A program made the translations under genes and the position numbers. DNA of 64,000 bases from Oopsacas minuta (Eukaryota; Porifera; Hexactinellida; Lyssacinosida; Leucopsacidae). Positions 1-11,048 of this stretch are shown in pieces. Every line of letters begins with the position of its first letter. Position 1 is the first letter of the stretch. The stretch covers positions 189,266 through 253,265 of the forward strand of contig JAKMXF010000303.1 of assembly GCA_024704765.1 (NCBI GenBank), written 5' to 3'. The notes under the pieces are model-generated. The model did not search any database and had not been told where the DNA came from. It saw nothing but the letters and a program-made list of their open reading frames with translations.

Positions 1-836
1 TCCATTAATATAAATGATATATATATTCTACAGGTAATTTAGGAGATGAGTAAACGCAGTATCTGAATTTCAATTATAAGCTTAGAATTATACTAGTTTA
101 TATTTATACACCGCTAAGGATTATTATTACTAAACACATGCACCTGTCGTGTATTGAAAATGAATAAGAATCCTCAAAATGTCAAATACATTGAAATTCG
201 ACACCCAGTATGAATGCTATCGAAATGTGGCTTAGGAATTGTTCATGAAGAAATAGTATATATTACAAAGTGCAAATTTTGCGCGGGCCGGATAAGGTTA
301 TTACGCGGGCCGTATGTTGGGCACCCCTGCCTTAGATAATAATTCTGGAACTTTCGAAATATCTTAATAATATTTCCCTTCACTCTGAATTCTCAAATGA
401 ACTTCTATGCTCTATAATTATATTGATCGACTACATATTGAATAGCTACGTATAATTACAAACACGCTGCATACACGGAATACTACCGGAAAATGTGTCA
501 TTTTATGACGTCAAAAAGGTGCTGAAATCTCGATTTGGTGTGTGAATTGATAAAAGGAAGTAGTAAAATTATCGTGTTCCATTTCGTTACGAATGTAACA
601 CTTCGGCCGTAATCGGTTAACTTACATATTTAGGTTAAAATACAAAATCCCTCGGTCTTGCTATTCATAGTCCAAATGATTAGCACATTATTTCTATGAT
701 TATTATCCTTTCAGACCTGATATATCTACGCTCGCGACTCCTAATCTAGATCCAATTACCCATGACATGACACTAGACTATTAGTTATAAATAACAATAT
801 AAACAACTCGTAGCCATTTACTGACATCTGAAACCA
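1..836. other. Upstream non-coding region with a hAT-type end and a dispersed repeat
   Basis: No gene is visible in this stretch. Around 287-329 there is a GC-rich patch. Its reverse complement starts CAGGGGTGCCC and continues into CCCGCG-rich sequence, which is the style of a hAT transposon end; the other end was not found. A diverged repeat at 474-640 recurs in DNAI2 intron 3. The DNAI2 promoter should lie in the last few hundred bases, but no TATA or other motif stands out. Confidence 0.4.
474..640 (+). repeat. Dispersed repeat, copy 1
   Basis: This stretch and 2985-3150 share an ordered series of words: ATTTTATGACGTCA, AGGTGCT, AAATCTCG, GAATTGATAAAA, GTGTTCC and CCGT. The order and spacing are the same and overall similarity is moderate. 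No terminal inverted repeats or coding potential were seen, so the family is unknown. Confidence 0.55.
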
Positions 837-2138
837 ATGGAGATAGTACATGTGTACACTAGAGCTAGAAAGGAATTCGGACGTCAGCCTAAGTTGTCTG
901 ATAATTCAGCAGAGTTGTGTGTAGATGTAGCTCCTAATCCTGCAGAGAAGGACTACACCGTGAAGAGGAACCCCTGTGATACCGGGATGTATACAGGACC
1001 TGATCTCTCTGAGCACGAATGTAACACTGAGACATTTGAGACTGAGAGTAGAGGAATGAACCATATTGAGGGGGGTTGGCCTAAGGATATTAATCCTCAG
1101 GAAGCGGAGCAGGTAAGACAAGCTATGTACCGTATTTCCCTGAATAGGGGCCAGGGGTTAGAAAAACCCTCCAAACTCGTGAATAAAATTTATCCACCAC
1201 CCTCTAGAAGAATTTTTTGTTGATATTAACGCTACATTTGACCATTCAATAATTAAGGATGATTAGTTTACAAAAATCTTTTGTATTTTCAAAAATTTAC
1301 AAAACTTCTAGGCAAAAAATGGAAATGAAAATACTATGCGCCCCTGCGCTTATCCAGAGCAATACGGTATTTGATATATTAGAGTTATATTATACTATTA
1401 TAGGTAATACGTTACAGGAAGAAGGTAGAGAAAGATGAGGGATACATAACTACTGTAGCACATCTGGGAGAGATGATGGAGCATTGTATCAAACAAAATA
1501 ATGCTATTGACATATATCAGAGGTACTTTGAGGAATCTCCGATCACTCCATCAGATGATCCCCCTGCTGCTAAGACAGTAAACATATTCAAAGACCCTAG
1601 CTCCACCAAGCGGGCTGTATCTTCCATCAGCTGGTATCCTAATGAGGGTCACAAGATAGCTGTAGCGTACTCAGTAGTAGAGTTCCAGAGATGGCCTAAA
1701 GATATGCCTTTTGAATCTTACATCTGGAATGTAGAGAACCCAAACAAGCCTGAGCTATCTCTCAAGCCTATCAGTCCCCTTGTAACTCTGGAGTATAATC
1801 CTAAAGACCCTCACACTCTTATAGGAGGTTGTTATAACGGTCAGCTACTGCTGTTTGACACTAGAAAGGGATCTCAGTTTGTTGATGTATGTTATTTACA
1901 AGATTATTATTATTAAGAATAGCTGGAATTTGTCCTAAACGTTAATACTAAATTTCCCAAAATTGATCATATTTTTCCATGAAAAATACACCCGCCAACA
2001 ACCATGGGTTGGCTAAGAAGTCTGGACAACAGTCCGGGGAATGATATACACTAACCCAAAGGAAAATTATTCACAACCTACCTAATAGTGAAGATATACA
2101 CATAAACCTAACAATTTTAGTTGCTTTGTCCACTAATC

Positions 2139-2229
<91 letters not shown>

Positions 2230-5200
2230 TGTTTAGGAATATTTAATGCATATATATCTTTGTATAGAGTACTCCAATCGAGAAGTCCCACAGAGATCCT
2301 ATCTTCTCCTCTTTGTTTCTGCAGAGCAAGACTGGTACAGACTGCTTCACAACCTCTCCGGACGGATATGTATACTGGTGGGATATCAGGAAGCTAGGAG
2401 AACCCACAGAGTTTATGAACATAGATCCTAACAAGAATGGGAATCTAGTGGGAGGGACTGTGTTAGAATATGAGTCTACTATGCCTACTAAATTCATGAT
2501 TGGGACTGAATTCGGACAGATTTACAGGTAATTATACTACTCAATATAGCTGATGGATATTTCACAGTACATGCATGTATATTGGTAATAGTTATAGCAA
2601 GAGTTCCTAACCTTTGTGATTATGCTCACTAAAATATTCTACCTTATCTTTGGTAATTTAGACGCTCTTTTGACTAAATTCACCTATTTTATAGTAACAG
2701 AACTTACTAATAAATACAAGTATTATATACAAATGGGGATTTTCTTAATTCAGTCTGTACTAGTTCACAACTGGGTATTTCCATGCAACTGACCTTCATA
2801 TTTTGTTTAATATTGAGTGTTATAATTGGTGAAGTATAGAAACCCAGCCTTAGTAGCGATGATTTCTTCGAATATATTTATAAACTTAACATGCCAGCGA
2901 GGATTACATCGTCTAAGAGTTAAGTCTAAGATATCTAAAACAGAAAGAACCTCTATACAACACAGCAATAATTTGGTGTATATTAACCGAATATGGCTGG
3001 GAAAATATGTGATTTTATGACGTCAAGAAGGTGCTAAAATCTCGTTTTGTTGCGGGAATTGATAAAACGAAGTTGTGAATTTTTAGTGTTCCTTTTCATA
3101 ACTAACTTAAACTATAGCCGTGAATGGTTGAATCATTACATTTATGTATATTTTATATTTGCTTCTAAAATTCAAATAGTTGCAATAGAAAGGCCAAAGA
3201 TCCATCAGACAAGATAGCAGTTACCTTCCCAGGACACCACGGGCCTGTTAGTGCCCTCACACGTAACCCATTCTACCCAAAATTCTTCTTAAGTGTTGGA
3301 GATTGGACCGCTAGAGTCTGGTGTGAGGACATCAAAGAGAGCTCCATCATGTGGACCCCTTATAACACATGTCCCCTGTCTGACTGTGTGTGGAGTCCCA
3401 CTAGACCAGGAGTATTCTTAACTTCTAGGATGGATGGTTATCTAGATATGTGGGACTTATTGTTTAAGCAGGATGATCCTACATTATCATTCAAGTTAGT
3501 TCTATTATTTTTATTTCTTATGTGTATATCCGTGGCTATCGTAATATATCAAATTGTGTGAGTTTCTACTCGAAAAACATTACTCTGCCCAGTGGTGGAC
3601 AGGAGCATTTCCTCGGCAATCCTTACATTCTGGCTACAGTAGACATTAAGTATTAAGATTAGGAGATTTATTCGACTTTTCGCGGTTGCTATCATTATAT
3701 ACTGAATAACTCACGAAGAAATTTTGGTCTATGTACGAAGCTGTCGTCATTAGCATAATATATATTTCAATTACTGATTAGTCTTATTCACAGATTTATT
3801 TGTGGCTTCAAATTCTTCAATAGTTATGTACTCGTATTTATCTATATTTCTATTCTATTTTGATAGTTGTGAGTCAGTTCAGCAGTTTTATTGAGACTAT
3901 AAATCTAGTAAAACCTATTATTTAGAACTGCTATATTTTCGTAAATAATAAAGTACACAATACCACACAAAGCAAAACGACACGATTATCGAAATAAAAA
4001 AATGGTCACACAATTCCCAGATACCACCGGAGTGTCATATGTTGATCACATAGAAATAGAAATAAACCAGTCAATCGACAAATTAATATTCCGCCTGAAT
4101 CAAAGACGAGTCCATCTCTTAGCTAAGTTAAGGGATATGCGCGAGGAGATGAGAGCAGATCTGGTTTCACGTCAAGAAATGGAGGAAAAACTCGTTGACG
4201 CTCGGGAACCAGTTGGAATGGTGGCAAAGATGGAAGATTCACTGACAGAGCTTCACATCAATTCACCACCTCAAGAACTGAGGTTAATTTGTGATACAAA
4301 CGAGATTGAGAATGCCATCCTTAGTCTTGGTGAGATTGACAAACAAGAGATCCTTCCTATTCTTCATTTACCAGTAATCCCCAACTACGCTGGTTTCCGA
4401 AAGCAAGTTGCCTTTGGAAAAGAAGGATCAGGTCCTGGTGATTTGAACAGGCCCAGAGGTGTCGCAATTGATCCTGTATCTGGACACATTTACGTGGCAG
4501 ATATACTTAACAGTAGAATTCAAATATTCTCCCAGACAGGAGATCATCTAAACATATTCGGAAGTGGGGACCTGGAGCAACCATGGGGTATATTAATCCA
4601 TCAGGATAACATTTATGTCACTGACATACAACATCATGCTATTTTCCAATTCAATTTACCAGGCCTACTAATGAGAAAGCGATTCGGAGAGAGAGGAGGA
4701 GATAATGAATCGTTCATGCATCCTAGACAACTCACCATCTCTCCCAATCAACAACTCTGTGTAGCAGACCAATATAATAACAGACTGGTGTACCTTGCAA
4801 CTAATCTAGATTATATTAGCTTATTACGACACGAAACGATGAAAGAACCTGTTGATGTGAAATTCACAAACAAAGAAGTGTTTGTTCTTTGTAAATTGAT
4901 GTTTGTAACACATCCATGCATTCACGTGTTTACTTACACTGGAGAAAAGACCCGCTCTTTAATTACCAGAGGATCAGATATAGGAACGCTTTTTGAAAGA
5001 GCATTCTTCTTCTGTTTAGATGAATGCAATAACATTGTCATTAACGACTACCAAATCAAGGTATTCTCTCCAGAAGGAGACCTCCTACACACTATAGGGC
5101 AGCATCGAGTAGCTAATGGTATAGCAATACTCAATAACTCAAAACTAGTTTGTGCTTCACAAGACAGTCATTTCGGCATACAAATATACTCAACTTGATT

Positions 5201-6282
5201 GTTATTTAAGATTAATTTTCACCCTAGCAATAATAATGTTATGTTTACGAAATTTACAGTACAGTAGAACCTCGTTAATACGTACACCAAGGGATCGTCG
5301 AAATTTGTACTCCTTATCCGAAGTACGTATTAACGAGGTTTCACTGTAGTTATAGGTTAAACTGTAGTATTTGAATATTTCATGTTTGAATAGTAACTGG
5401 GACGTTGATCAATTTTAGCACGTTAAGGGAGTCACTATTCTAGTAAATATGTGTATATTATTAAATCTCAATTGTTGTCTGTTACTTGTCCGTTGTCAAA
5501 GAAAGGATATATACGTGTATGGTATGCTATTTCGCAATTCTGAGATGTCGCATAACGAGGCTATTCGCGAATTCTATGTAACAAGCTAGGTTGCTAATTG
5601 AACAATTCCATCCAAAAAAGAATAGGGCTGTATAACTTTCCTTACCTTCGTAATTTTGTACTAGCCTTTTTTATTCAAGAAAATCTTAGATTAGAGACCA
5701 GATTCAAACGAGTATACAGTGTAATTTTGAGGAGATTATTCCCGAACTAGCTCGAACTGCACTCCTGCCCGTCGACTGAACTACGTATTTTAGAATCATA
5801 ATTTGACATACCCTTATTCATACGATTTATTAATTATTTCTATGTGTTTCTCCAGAGTATCTGACAGTGGAATATATTCACTCTCTATGCAGGACTATGG
5901 CAGGCGTGTAGCTTGTGGAACATTGGATGGCAATCTTACTCTAGTTGAGCTATCAGACAGACTACACACTCTGCAGAAAAACGAGAAGACACTCATCACT
6001 GCTATCTTAGAGAGAGAAATGCGTCGTGAGAAAATCTTAGAAGGACGTAACCGAGAGTTGAAATTGAAAGAAAAGATGGAGAAAGCTGCGGCCTTACGAG
6101 CTGAGAAGGCGGCAGCTACTGAGGAGAGAGAGGAGGAAGAAAATCTTGTTAAGAAGGCGGAGGAAGATTTCTGGTCTACTATCTCTACTGAGCGGAATAA
6201 TCTCGAGAAGAGAAGAGCAAAGGCTAAGAAACAAAATGTGCCTACTAATAATGAGGGAGAGAAGGCAGCTCCCGTTGAGTAG
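837..6282 (+). CDS. DNAI2: Dynein axonemal intermediate chain 2 (outer dynein arm)
   Basis: Five exons: 837-1112, 1404-1886, 2268-2527, 3189-3494 and 5856-6282. All have GT-AG borders and compatible phases, giving about 583 aa (the human protein is about 605). The product is the WD-repeat intermediate chain IC69/IC2 that helps dock outer dynein arms in cilia. It opens [15 protein letters not shown] and contains [57 protein letters not shown] and SSIMWTPY, all in the family's order. Exon 3 is found only by reading back from LQSKTG to an acceptor at 2267, just after a long ATT tract. The C-terminus is a charged lysine/glutamate coiled coil, as in homologs. Intron 4 holds a separate NHL gene. 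The gene implies motile cilia at some life stage. Confidence 0.95.
1130..1367. repeat. MITE with CCGTATT ends in DNAI2 intron 1
   Basis: The left end reads CCGTATTTCCCTGAATAGG. The right end, reverse-complemented, reads CCGTATTGCTCTGGATAAG. Both are flanked by TA, consistent with a Tc1/mariner-type target duplication. It begins 17 bases after the exon 1 donor. A 48-bp relative lies at 63298-63345. Confidence 0.65.
2140..2229 (+). repeat. ATT microsatellite
   Basis: An uninterrupted tract of roughly 30 ATT units in DNAI2 intron 2. It ends 38 bases before the exon 3 acceptor, so length changes could affect splicing of that exon. Confidence 0.97.
2985..3150 (+). repeat. Dispersed repeat, copy 2, in DNAI2 intron 3
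   Basis: Second copy, in the same orientation, of the repeat at 474-640. The shared words include ATTTTATGACGTCA and AATTGATAAAA. The copies have diverged by substitutions and small indels, so the insertions look old. Confidence 0.55.
4002..5198 (+). CDS. NHL-repeat protein with coiled coil (TRIM-NHL-like, no RING), nested in DNAI2 intron 4
   Basis: A 398-aa single-exon gene inside DNAI2 intron 4 on the same strand. Residues about 20-85 are charged and heptad-like, predicting a coiled coil ([20 protein letters not shown]). From about residue 130 to the end there are NHL-type repeats of a six-bladed propeller. Examples are [20 protein letters not shown] with [24 protein letters not shown] with IYVTDI, and the block around [13 protein letters not shown]2/3/71 proteins use such propellers to bind RNA or protein, but no RING or B-box precedes it here, so ligase activity is not expected. 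The lack of introns and the nested position suggest a retrocopy or a member of a lineage-specific intronless family. The ATG at 4002 follows an A-rich stretch. Confidence 0.85.
   Translation: MVTQFPDTTGVSYVDHIEIEINQSIDKLIFRLNQRRVHLLAKLRDMREEMRADLVSRQEMEEKLVDAREPVGMVAKMEDSLTELHINSPPQELRLICDTNEIENAILSLGEIDKQEILPILHLPVIPNYAGFRKQVAFGKEGSGPGDLNRPRGVAIDPVSGHIYVADILNSRIQIFSQTGDHLNIFGSGDLEQPWGILIHQDNIYVTDIQHHAIFQFNLPGLLMRKRFGERGGDNESFMHPRQLTISPNQQLCVADQYNNRLVYLATNLDYISLLRHETMKEPVDVKFTNKEVFVLCKLMFVTHPCIHVFTYTGEKTRSLITRGSDIGTLFERAFFFCLDECNNIVINDYQIKVFSPEGDLLHTIGQHRVANGIAILNNSKLVCASQDSHFGIQIYST
5262..5346. repeat. Pogo/Tigger-like MITE, 85 bp
   Basis: The ends are CAGTAGAACCTCGTTAATAC and, reverse-complemented, CAGTGAAACCTCGTTAATAC, flanked by TA on both sides. 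The whole unit folds into an imperfect hairpin. CAGT ends with a TA duplication are typical of pogo/Tigger non-autonomous elements. It lies in DNAI2 intron 4, just after the nested NHL gene. Confidence 0.8.
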
Positions 6283-6626
6283 TGTAGAAGAGTTCGTAAG
6301 TTACCCGTTCACTTATATGCTACTGCATTACTGTATACTTAACTATTCTCTATTGGAGTTGTATAGTCACATAGGTTTATTTATGATTTCTTGGCGGTAC
6401 TTCTTCTCTACGATTTATTTATCGAATCAATTACTCTGTCTATATATTCATTGATATGTTTAACTGAATATAATTCTTCACGTGTAATTGCTACTGTATA
6501 ATTCCTCATATAATATTGAATACGATATAATTAGAGGTTGTATTACATGGAAGGAGAAATTATATAAGTTGAGGTAGGCTTATTATATCGGTTATATGCC
6601 TGATTATTAAGGATATTATTTTAATA

Positions 6627-6977
6627 ATGACTTCCCTAACTGATAGCTCTTTGATCATTATTATATGTCTGTTCTTCTTTCTCATTCTATCTCTGATTAC
6701 GAATGGAGTTTTCTTTTCCATTTCATTATACAGAAATGTTCGTCCCAAACCAAAGGCTAAAATAGCAAAGGAAGATCATCTTGAAACGAATAGAGAGTCT
6801 TCTTATGTTCAAATGTCAGACCTGCAGGAGAATGAGACTATTTCTCCTTACTATACTAAGATGGCTACTACAATTGCACCCCCTGTTCCTATTCTTGCAC
6901 CCAAGGAGCCTGCATCGAGTATGCCTGTAGTACAGCGATCTAAATACGTTAATCTATCTGATGTCAACAAATCATAA
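6627..6977 (+). CDS. Small single-pass membrane protein with tyrosine signalling motifs
   Basis: A 116-aa intronless gene. It has a very short N-terminus of about 8 residues, one strongly hydrophobic helix (about 9-34), then a basic stop-transfer stretch (RNVRPKPKAK) and an 80-residue tail presumed cytoplasmic. The tail carries three tyrosine motifs: YVQM at Y60, YTKM at Y76 and SKYVNL at Y107. YxxM is the consensus for PI3K-p85 SH2 domains, YxN for Grb2-type SH2 domains, and S-x-Y-x-x-L fits an ITIM. The architecture resembles vertebrate transmembrane adaptors (LAT/TRAT1 style), but no homology is claimed. There is no cleavable signal peptide. It starts 345 bp after DNAI2. Confidence 0.6.
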   Translation: MTSLTDSSLIIIICLFFFLILSLITNGVFFSISLYRNVRPKPKAKIAKEDHLETNRESSYVQMSDLQENETISPYYTKMATTIAPPVPILAPKEPASSMPVVQRSKYVNLSDVNKS

Positions 6978-7279
6978 TAATGTGGAGTAGTGAGGGTTTA
7001 TTTTATAGTTAATATAAGTGTGATTATTAAACGTGTAAGCACTAGTAAGCCATTAACCCAGGCTTTGATTATCGTTTGAGTAAATATCTTACATTAATGA
7101 AAACTATTCTAAACATTAATCACATTTATAAATTATCTTTAATAATACATTATTTACATTTACTGTGGTTATCGCTTATAAGAACACCCTTGGGAGTAGC
7201 AAATAGGTTCTTAAACTGTATTATCAATATATTATACTTCATTATAACAGATAATATACATAGTCATATAATATTAAAG

Positions 7280-10200
7280 ATGGCTGGTGAACAATTCGAC
7301 GCTTCTAATGGTTCTCTTCTACAATTCAATGAAGAAGACACTCAGTATATACTGCAGCACTTGGATAAGATAAATAGTAATCTAAAGCAGGAGTTTTGTT
7401 CTACTAGCTTCTTACAAGATTCTGATAGGATAAGGCTCTCCTCTCATACACAGCAGCAATATAACGATTCTATGAGAATACTGGCTAATTATTTTAAATT
7501 ACATCTAGGGAGAGAATTATCAGAACAGATCAGCCCTGGCTCAATTTGTGCAAACATTGAGCTAGACCAGCATAACCATCAAATTCTTACATCTACACAA
7601 AATATGGACCAACTCAATAATATCTTAGCTGAAAGGTTCTCTAATTCTGTGGATGTTTCTCCTGCTACAGGATATAACCTCAGAATACAAGCTCCAGATT
7701 TAAATGTGTTACAGTTAGCATTCAACTTTATTCACAGTAGTTTGCAGGATTGGCATAATAAAAATGAGTTTAGTTCTTCCCCAAACACTCCTCAATCTCC
7801 ATCTCCATCTCCATCTACTAAACCTGTGAGAAATATCCAACATTCATGTAGCACCATCGAAATGAAGAAATGGATTATTCCAGAATCTCTTTATGAGCTT
7901 AGTAAGCCCAGAATAGAATCAATATTCGGAGAGAATGATTGTGATTATTCTATAGAATTCACAAGTACAGGAAATGTTATCATTGAATATGGAGATAGTT
8001 CTTCTGTCGTAGAACGTATTAAAATCCAGCTTGAAAGTATTCGGAAGCAATTTCAAGCCCTCACTCAGCAGAAAAACACACCTACGTATCAAACACAGCC
8101 AGATTCTCCATCCAAAATATTGGGTCATTTCTCATATCAAGATGAAACAGCTGATTCCCCTCCATCTAGCTCTACATCCTCTCAGACTAAAGTTATACAA
8201 CCATCAGGACCAATTGGTACCTTCCCGAGTAACCTCCCAGTGACGAATCCATTTTTTGAGGACTTGAATCCTTCCCTCGTAAAGCCAGATAGCCAGAATA
8301 ACTCTAATGAAACTAGCCAACCATTTAACATACAAACTACTCAGAACAGTATTCCTTCTCACAAACCGATAAATCCTAGTTCTCTAATATCTGATCAAGA
8401 TAGGCTGAAAATACCATTTCGAGAAACTGATCCTATACTTGTACATATAAACTCAGAGCCTTCTGCACCATCAACGCTTGCTAAATTGGACAATTTTCCT
8501 AATGAATCTCATTACTCCACAAAGTCTACAATCAGTACTAACAACATTCAAGATAATTCCAGTAAATATAGTCAGTCTCAACCAAGAGACAAACAAACAA
8601 ATTCTACTACTTCAAACCGCAATAAGACAAGAGATAATTCACTCTCTGACGCAATGAGACAGAAAAAGCCACCCATGTTACGAATGTCAGGTCTAGTTGC
8701 CACGAGTAAATTTAACGACCCTCAGCTTGTGGAAGCTGAATCCTTCTCTCATGAGTACCAACATCCTTCTGACAGATATAGTGACCCTCCTCAAGAAGAC
8801 TTACACTCCCACCAATCAAAAGAAGCCATTATACACTTCGACAATAAATACGGTTGTGTAGTACGTCTCGAAAAGTATGAATGGCATGAACAAGCAAAGT
8901 TTTTGGAGCAGACATTGCTTGGATTAAAAGTAATTAGATGTCCTAATCAACCTCAAGTGTGTACTCTGGTATCAGATAAGAAAGAGATGGTTAAGTGCGG
9001 ACTTAAAGAGTTGCATAAGAAGTTTGGCAGTCTCGGGTATTTACCAGCTCTTAACGGTATCCCTATCATGACTGCTGCTATTGATTGTGTTGTAGAGTTA
9101 GACGATAAACCAAAACAGTCAAAAAAAGTTAAAATTCTTGCCAGTTTAACCTGTACATCAGGTCTCAATATTAAGATAAATTTTATGAGCTTTACTGAAG
9201 GTAGCTGGGATGTTGTAGTTAAATCCGTGGAACAGTCTATGATAAACTCTACCAGACAAAATAATATAGATATATTAGATGTAGTAGGACCTGGGACCAG
9301 GCCGGAAGAAGGTAGACATCTAGTAAAGAGAGCAACTAAACTAGACTACTGGTATTTCTATCTAACAGAGAATTCAGAACCTCTATCTAAACATATAATA
9401 CATGTTGTAATACCTGACTGGAATCCTAATGAATTCAATCCTAACAATCTTAAACAGAGCATAGTTTCAATACTGAATTATTGCAATAGTTATGGTATTC
9501 AGTCTATTGCTTTTCCTATTATTGGTCACGAATCTAAGAAGATTCCTATTCCGTTATCTGCACAAGCTCTCCTACAAGCTATTGATGAGTTCTCATCTCA
9601 AAACCAATCTCCTAATCTTAAGCAAGTTGATATAGTAATAACTAAGGAATCCTGTATTCGAGCATTCCAATATCATTTTATTACTCCCATACAGCGACAC
9701 CTTAAGATGTCCTCAGATACTAGGAAGGATGTGACGTCAGAGGAGGAGGAGGAGACCTGTCCCATCTGTTTAGAGGCTCTTCATTCTGATGGAATACCTA
9801 TACGTAAATTAATTCAGTGTAAGCATGAGTTCCACGAGCCATGTATCTCTAAAGCTATTGAAACTAAGCCGCGATGTCCCTTGTGTATGAGTCCTCTCGG
9901 TGTACAGCGAGGGAATCAGCCTGCAGGAGGATTAATGACACACTCCACTCTATTCTACCCGTTGCCAGGGTATCCAAACCACGGTACCATCAAGATACAT
10001 TATCAAATCCCTTCTGGAGTACAGAATAAATCCCATCCTAATCCAGGTACGTACTATCCGTCCACTAGCAGGACTGCTTATCTACCTGCCAACCAAAAAG
10101 GACTAAAGGTATTGGGTCTTCTCCGGGTAGCGTTTGAGCGAGGCTTGATATTCACAGTAGGTACATCACGCACTCTAGGCATGGACAATATGATCACTTG

Positions 10201-10309
10201 GAATGATATTCATCATAAGACAATGCAGACAGGCTCTGCATATGGTTATCCTGATGACAGCTATCTTGATAGAGTCATAGCAGAGCTTAAGGATAAGGGA
10301 GTGGAGTGA
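7280..10309 (+). CDS. Macro-RING-DTC ubiquitin ligase (Deltex/DTX3L-like)
   Basis: Single exon, 1009 aa from the ATG of MAGEQFD. The open frame continues upstream to 7076, but that part is AT-rich non-coding-like sequence. The N-terminal third resembles the KH-like modules of DTX3L/PARP14 proteins, and residues about 170-560 are Ser/Pro/Gln-rich and probably disordered. Residues about 630-805 look like a macro domain (HIIHVVIPDW, IQSIAFPIIG), although the glycine-rich ADP-ribose loop is changed to GHESKKIP. A RING follows at about 827-870 (CPICLEALHS, CKHEFHEPC, CPLC), then the Deltex C-terminal domain to the end (GNQPAGGLM, GYPNHGTI, HPNPGTYY, FTVGTSRTLG, WNDIHHKT, GYPDDSYL). Deltex ligases ubiquitinate proteins and ADP-ribosylated substrates. 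In humans the macro domain is supplied in trans by PARP9. The ligase identity is certain; the orthologous group is not. Confidence 0.88.
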   Translation: MAGEQFDASNGSLLQFNEEDTQYILQHLDKINSNLKQEFCSTSFLQDSDRIRLSSHTQQQYNDSMRILANYFKLHLGRELSEQISPGSICANIELDQHNHQILTSTQNMDQLNNILAERFSNSVDVSPATGYNLRIQAPDLNVLQLAFNFIHSSLQDWHNKNEFSSSPNTPQSPSPSPSTKPVRNIQHSCSTIEMKKWIIPESLYELSKPRIESIFGENDCDYSIEFTSTGNVIIEYGDSSSVVERIKIQLESIRKQFQALTQQKNTPTYQTQPDSPSKILGHFSYQDETADSPPSSSTSSQTKVIQPSGPIGTFPSNLPVTNPFFEDLNPSLVKPDSQNNSNETSQPFNIQTTQNSIPSHKPINPSSLISDQDRLKIPFRETDPILVHINSEPSAPSTLAKLDNFPNESHYSTKSTISTNNIQDNSSKYSQSQPRDKQTNSTTSNRNKTRDNSLSDAMRQKKPPMLRMSGLVATSKFNDPQLVEAESFSHEYQHPSDRYSDPPQEDLHSHQSKEAIIHFDNKYGCVVRLEKYEWHEQAKFLEQTLLGLKVIRCPNQPQVCTLVSDKKEMVKCGLKELHKKFGSLGYLPALNGIPIMTAAIDCVVELDDKPKQSKKVKILASLTCTSGLNIKINFMSFTEGSWDVVVKSVEQSMINSTRQNNIDILDVVGPGTRPEEGRHLVKRATKLDYWYFYLTENSEPLSKHIIHVVIPDWNPNEFNPNNLKQSIVSILNYCNSYGIQSIAFPIIGHESKKIPIPLSAQALLQAIDEFSSQNQSPNLKQVDIVITKESCIRAFQYHFITPIQRHLKMSSDTRKDVTSEEEEETCPICLEALHSDGIPIRKLIQCKHEFHEPCISKAIETKPRCPLCMSPLGVQRGNQPAGGLMTHSTLFYPLPGYPNHGTIKIHYQIPSGVQNKSHPNPGTYYPSTSRTAYLPANQKGLKVLGLLRVAFERGLIFTVGTSRTLGMDNMITWNDIHHKTMQTGSAYGYPDDSYLDRVIAELKDKGVE

Positions 10310-11048
10310 CACACATACCACTCCTTCTGTTGTTCCATACTCTAATTAGAAGTATAACTTATATGTCATAATGTTTGTGAAACAGACTATACTACCAGTA
10401 CCTATTATATTACCTGTGTATTCCTTTTGTTAGCTGCTTTCTTCTCGTATTTATTCTTTCTATTTTGTTACTTATAAGATGTATTGTTCTTAAGTTTGCA
10501 GTCAAGGTCTCGTATTATATTACTAGCATTTTCTATTTATTATTTAATTTAATTTAATTAATTAATCTCTAGCAGAATAGAAAACGTAACCATAGAGTAA
10601 CTTTATATGTTGTATCATGTTTAGCATAGCAGTAACATAAGAGTCCTTAACCTCTTGTTAATCCAACCCAGCAGTACAGTGTCGTATACAGGGCGGTCCC
10701 AGGATTTTTGCATAGCCCCGAGGTAAAATCTTATTATATAATGGGCAGTGGTGATCTGAGGATCTGGCTAAACCGGGGTAGGAGCCAAGATTTCCCAATC
10801 TAAGGCGAATGCCCAGTTTGACCGCCACTGGTCGTATATAGGATAAATCTGGGCATAATGAAGTTGAACCAGAGTTATTGTGGTCGGAATATTCCAGGCA
10901 GATGTCAGGTCAAATTATTTACACGTTCAATACTTTCATGATAATGATGGGAACAAACTTGTGCTTTCCAACAATCCGCGAATATAAAGGAAATATAAAA
11001 TAATAATTTCTATCATTACTTAGCTAATACTATAATAGTATAGCCTCA
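10310..11048. other. Intergenic, one hAT-type MITE, otherwise nothing seen
   Basis: This is the gap between the Deltex-like gene and ARPC1. Apart from the element at 10689-10830 I see AT-rich unique sequence. The bases before the ARPC1 ATG (an AG six bases upstream of it) could act as a splice acceptor. Confidence 0.5.
10689..10830. repeat. hAT-type MITE with perfect 8-bp target duplication
   Basis: A 142-bp element with ends CAGGGCGGTC and, reverse-complemented, CAGTGGCGGTC. It is flanked on both sides by the same 8 bases, GTCGTATA (10681-10688 and 10831-10838). An 8-bp duplication with CAG-type ends is the hAT signature. There is no coding capacity. Confidence 0.88.

Noticed and set aside
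1130..1223. C-terminal extension of DNAI2 exon 1 ([14 protein letters not shown]...)
   Set aside because: It is translation of a MITE past a good splice donor at 1113. The homologous protein continues in exon 2 instead.
7076..7279. N-terminal extension of the Deltex-like protein
   Set aside because: It starts at a non-ATG codon, is AT-rich, and ends in sequence resembling a MITE tip (TTCTTAAACTGTA). The ATG at 7280 starts normal protein-like sequence.
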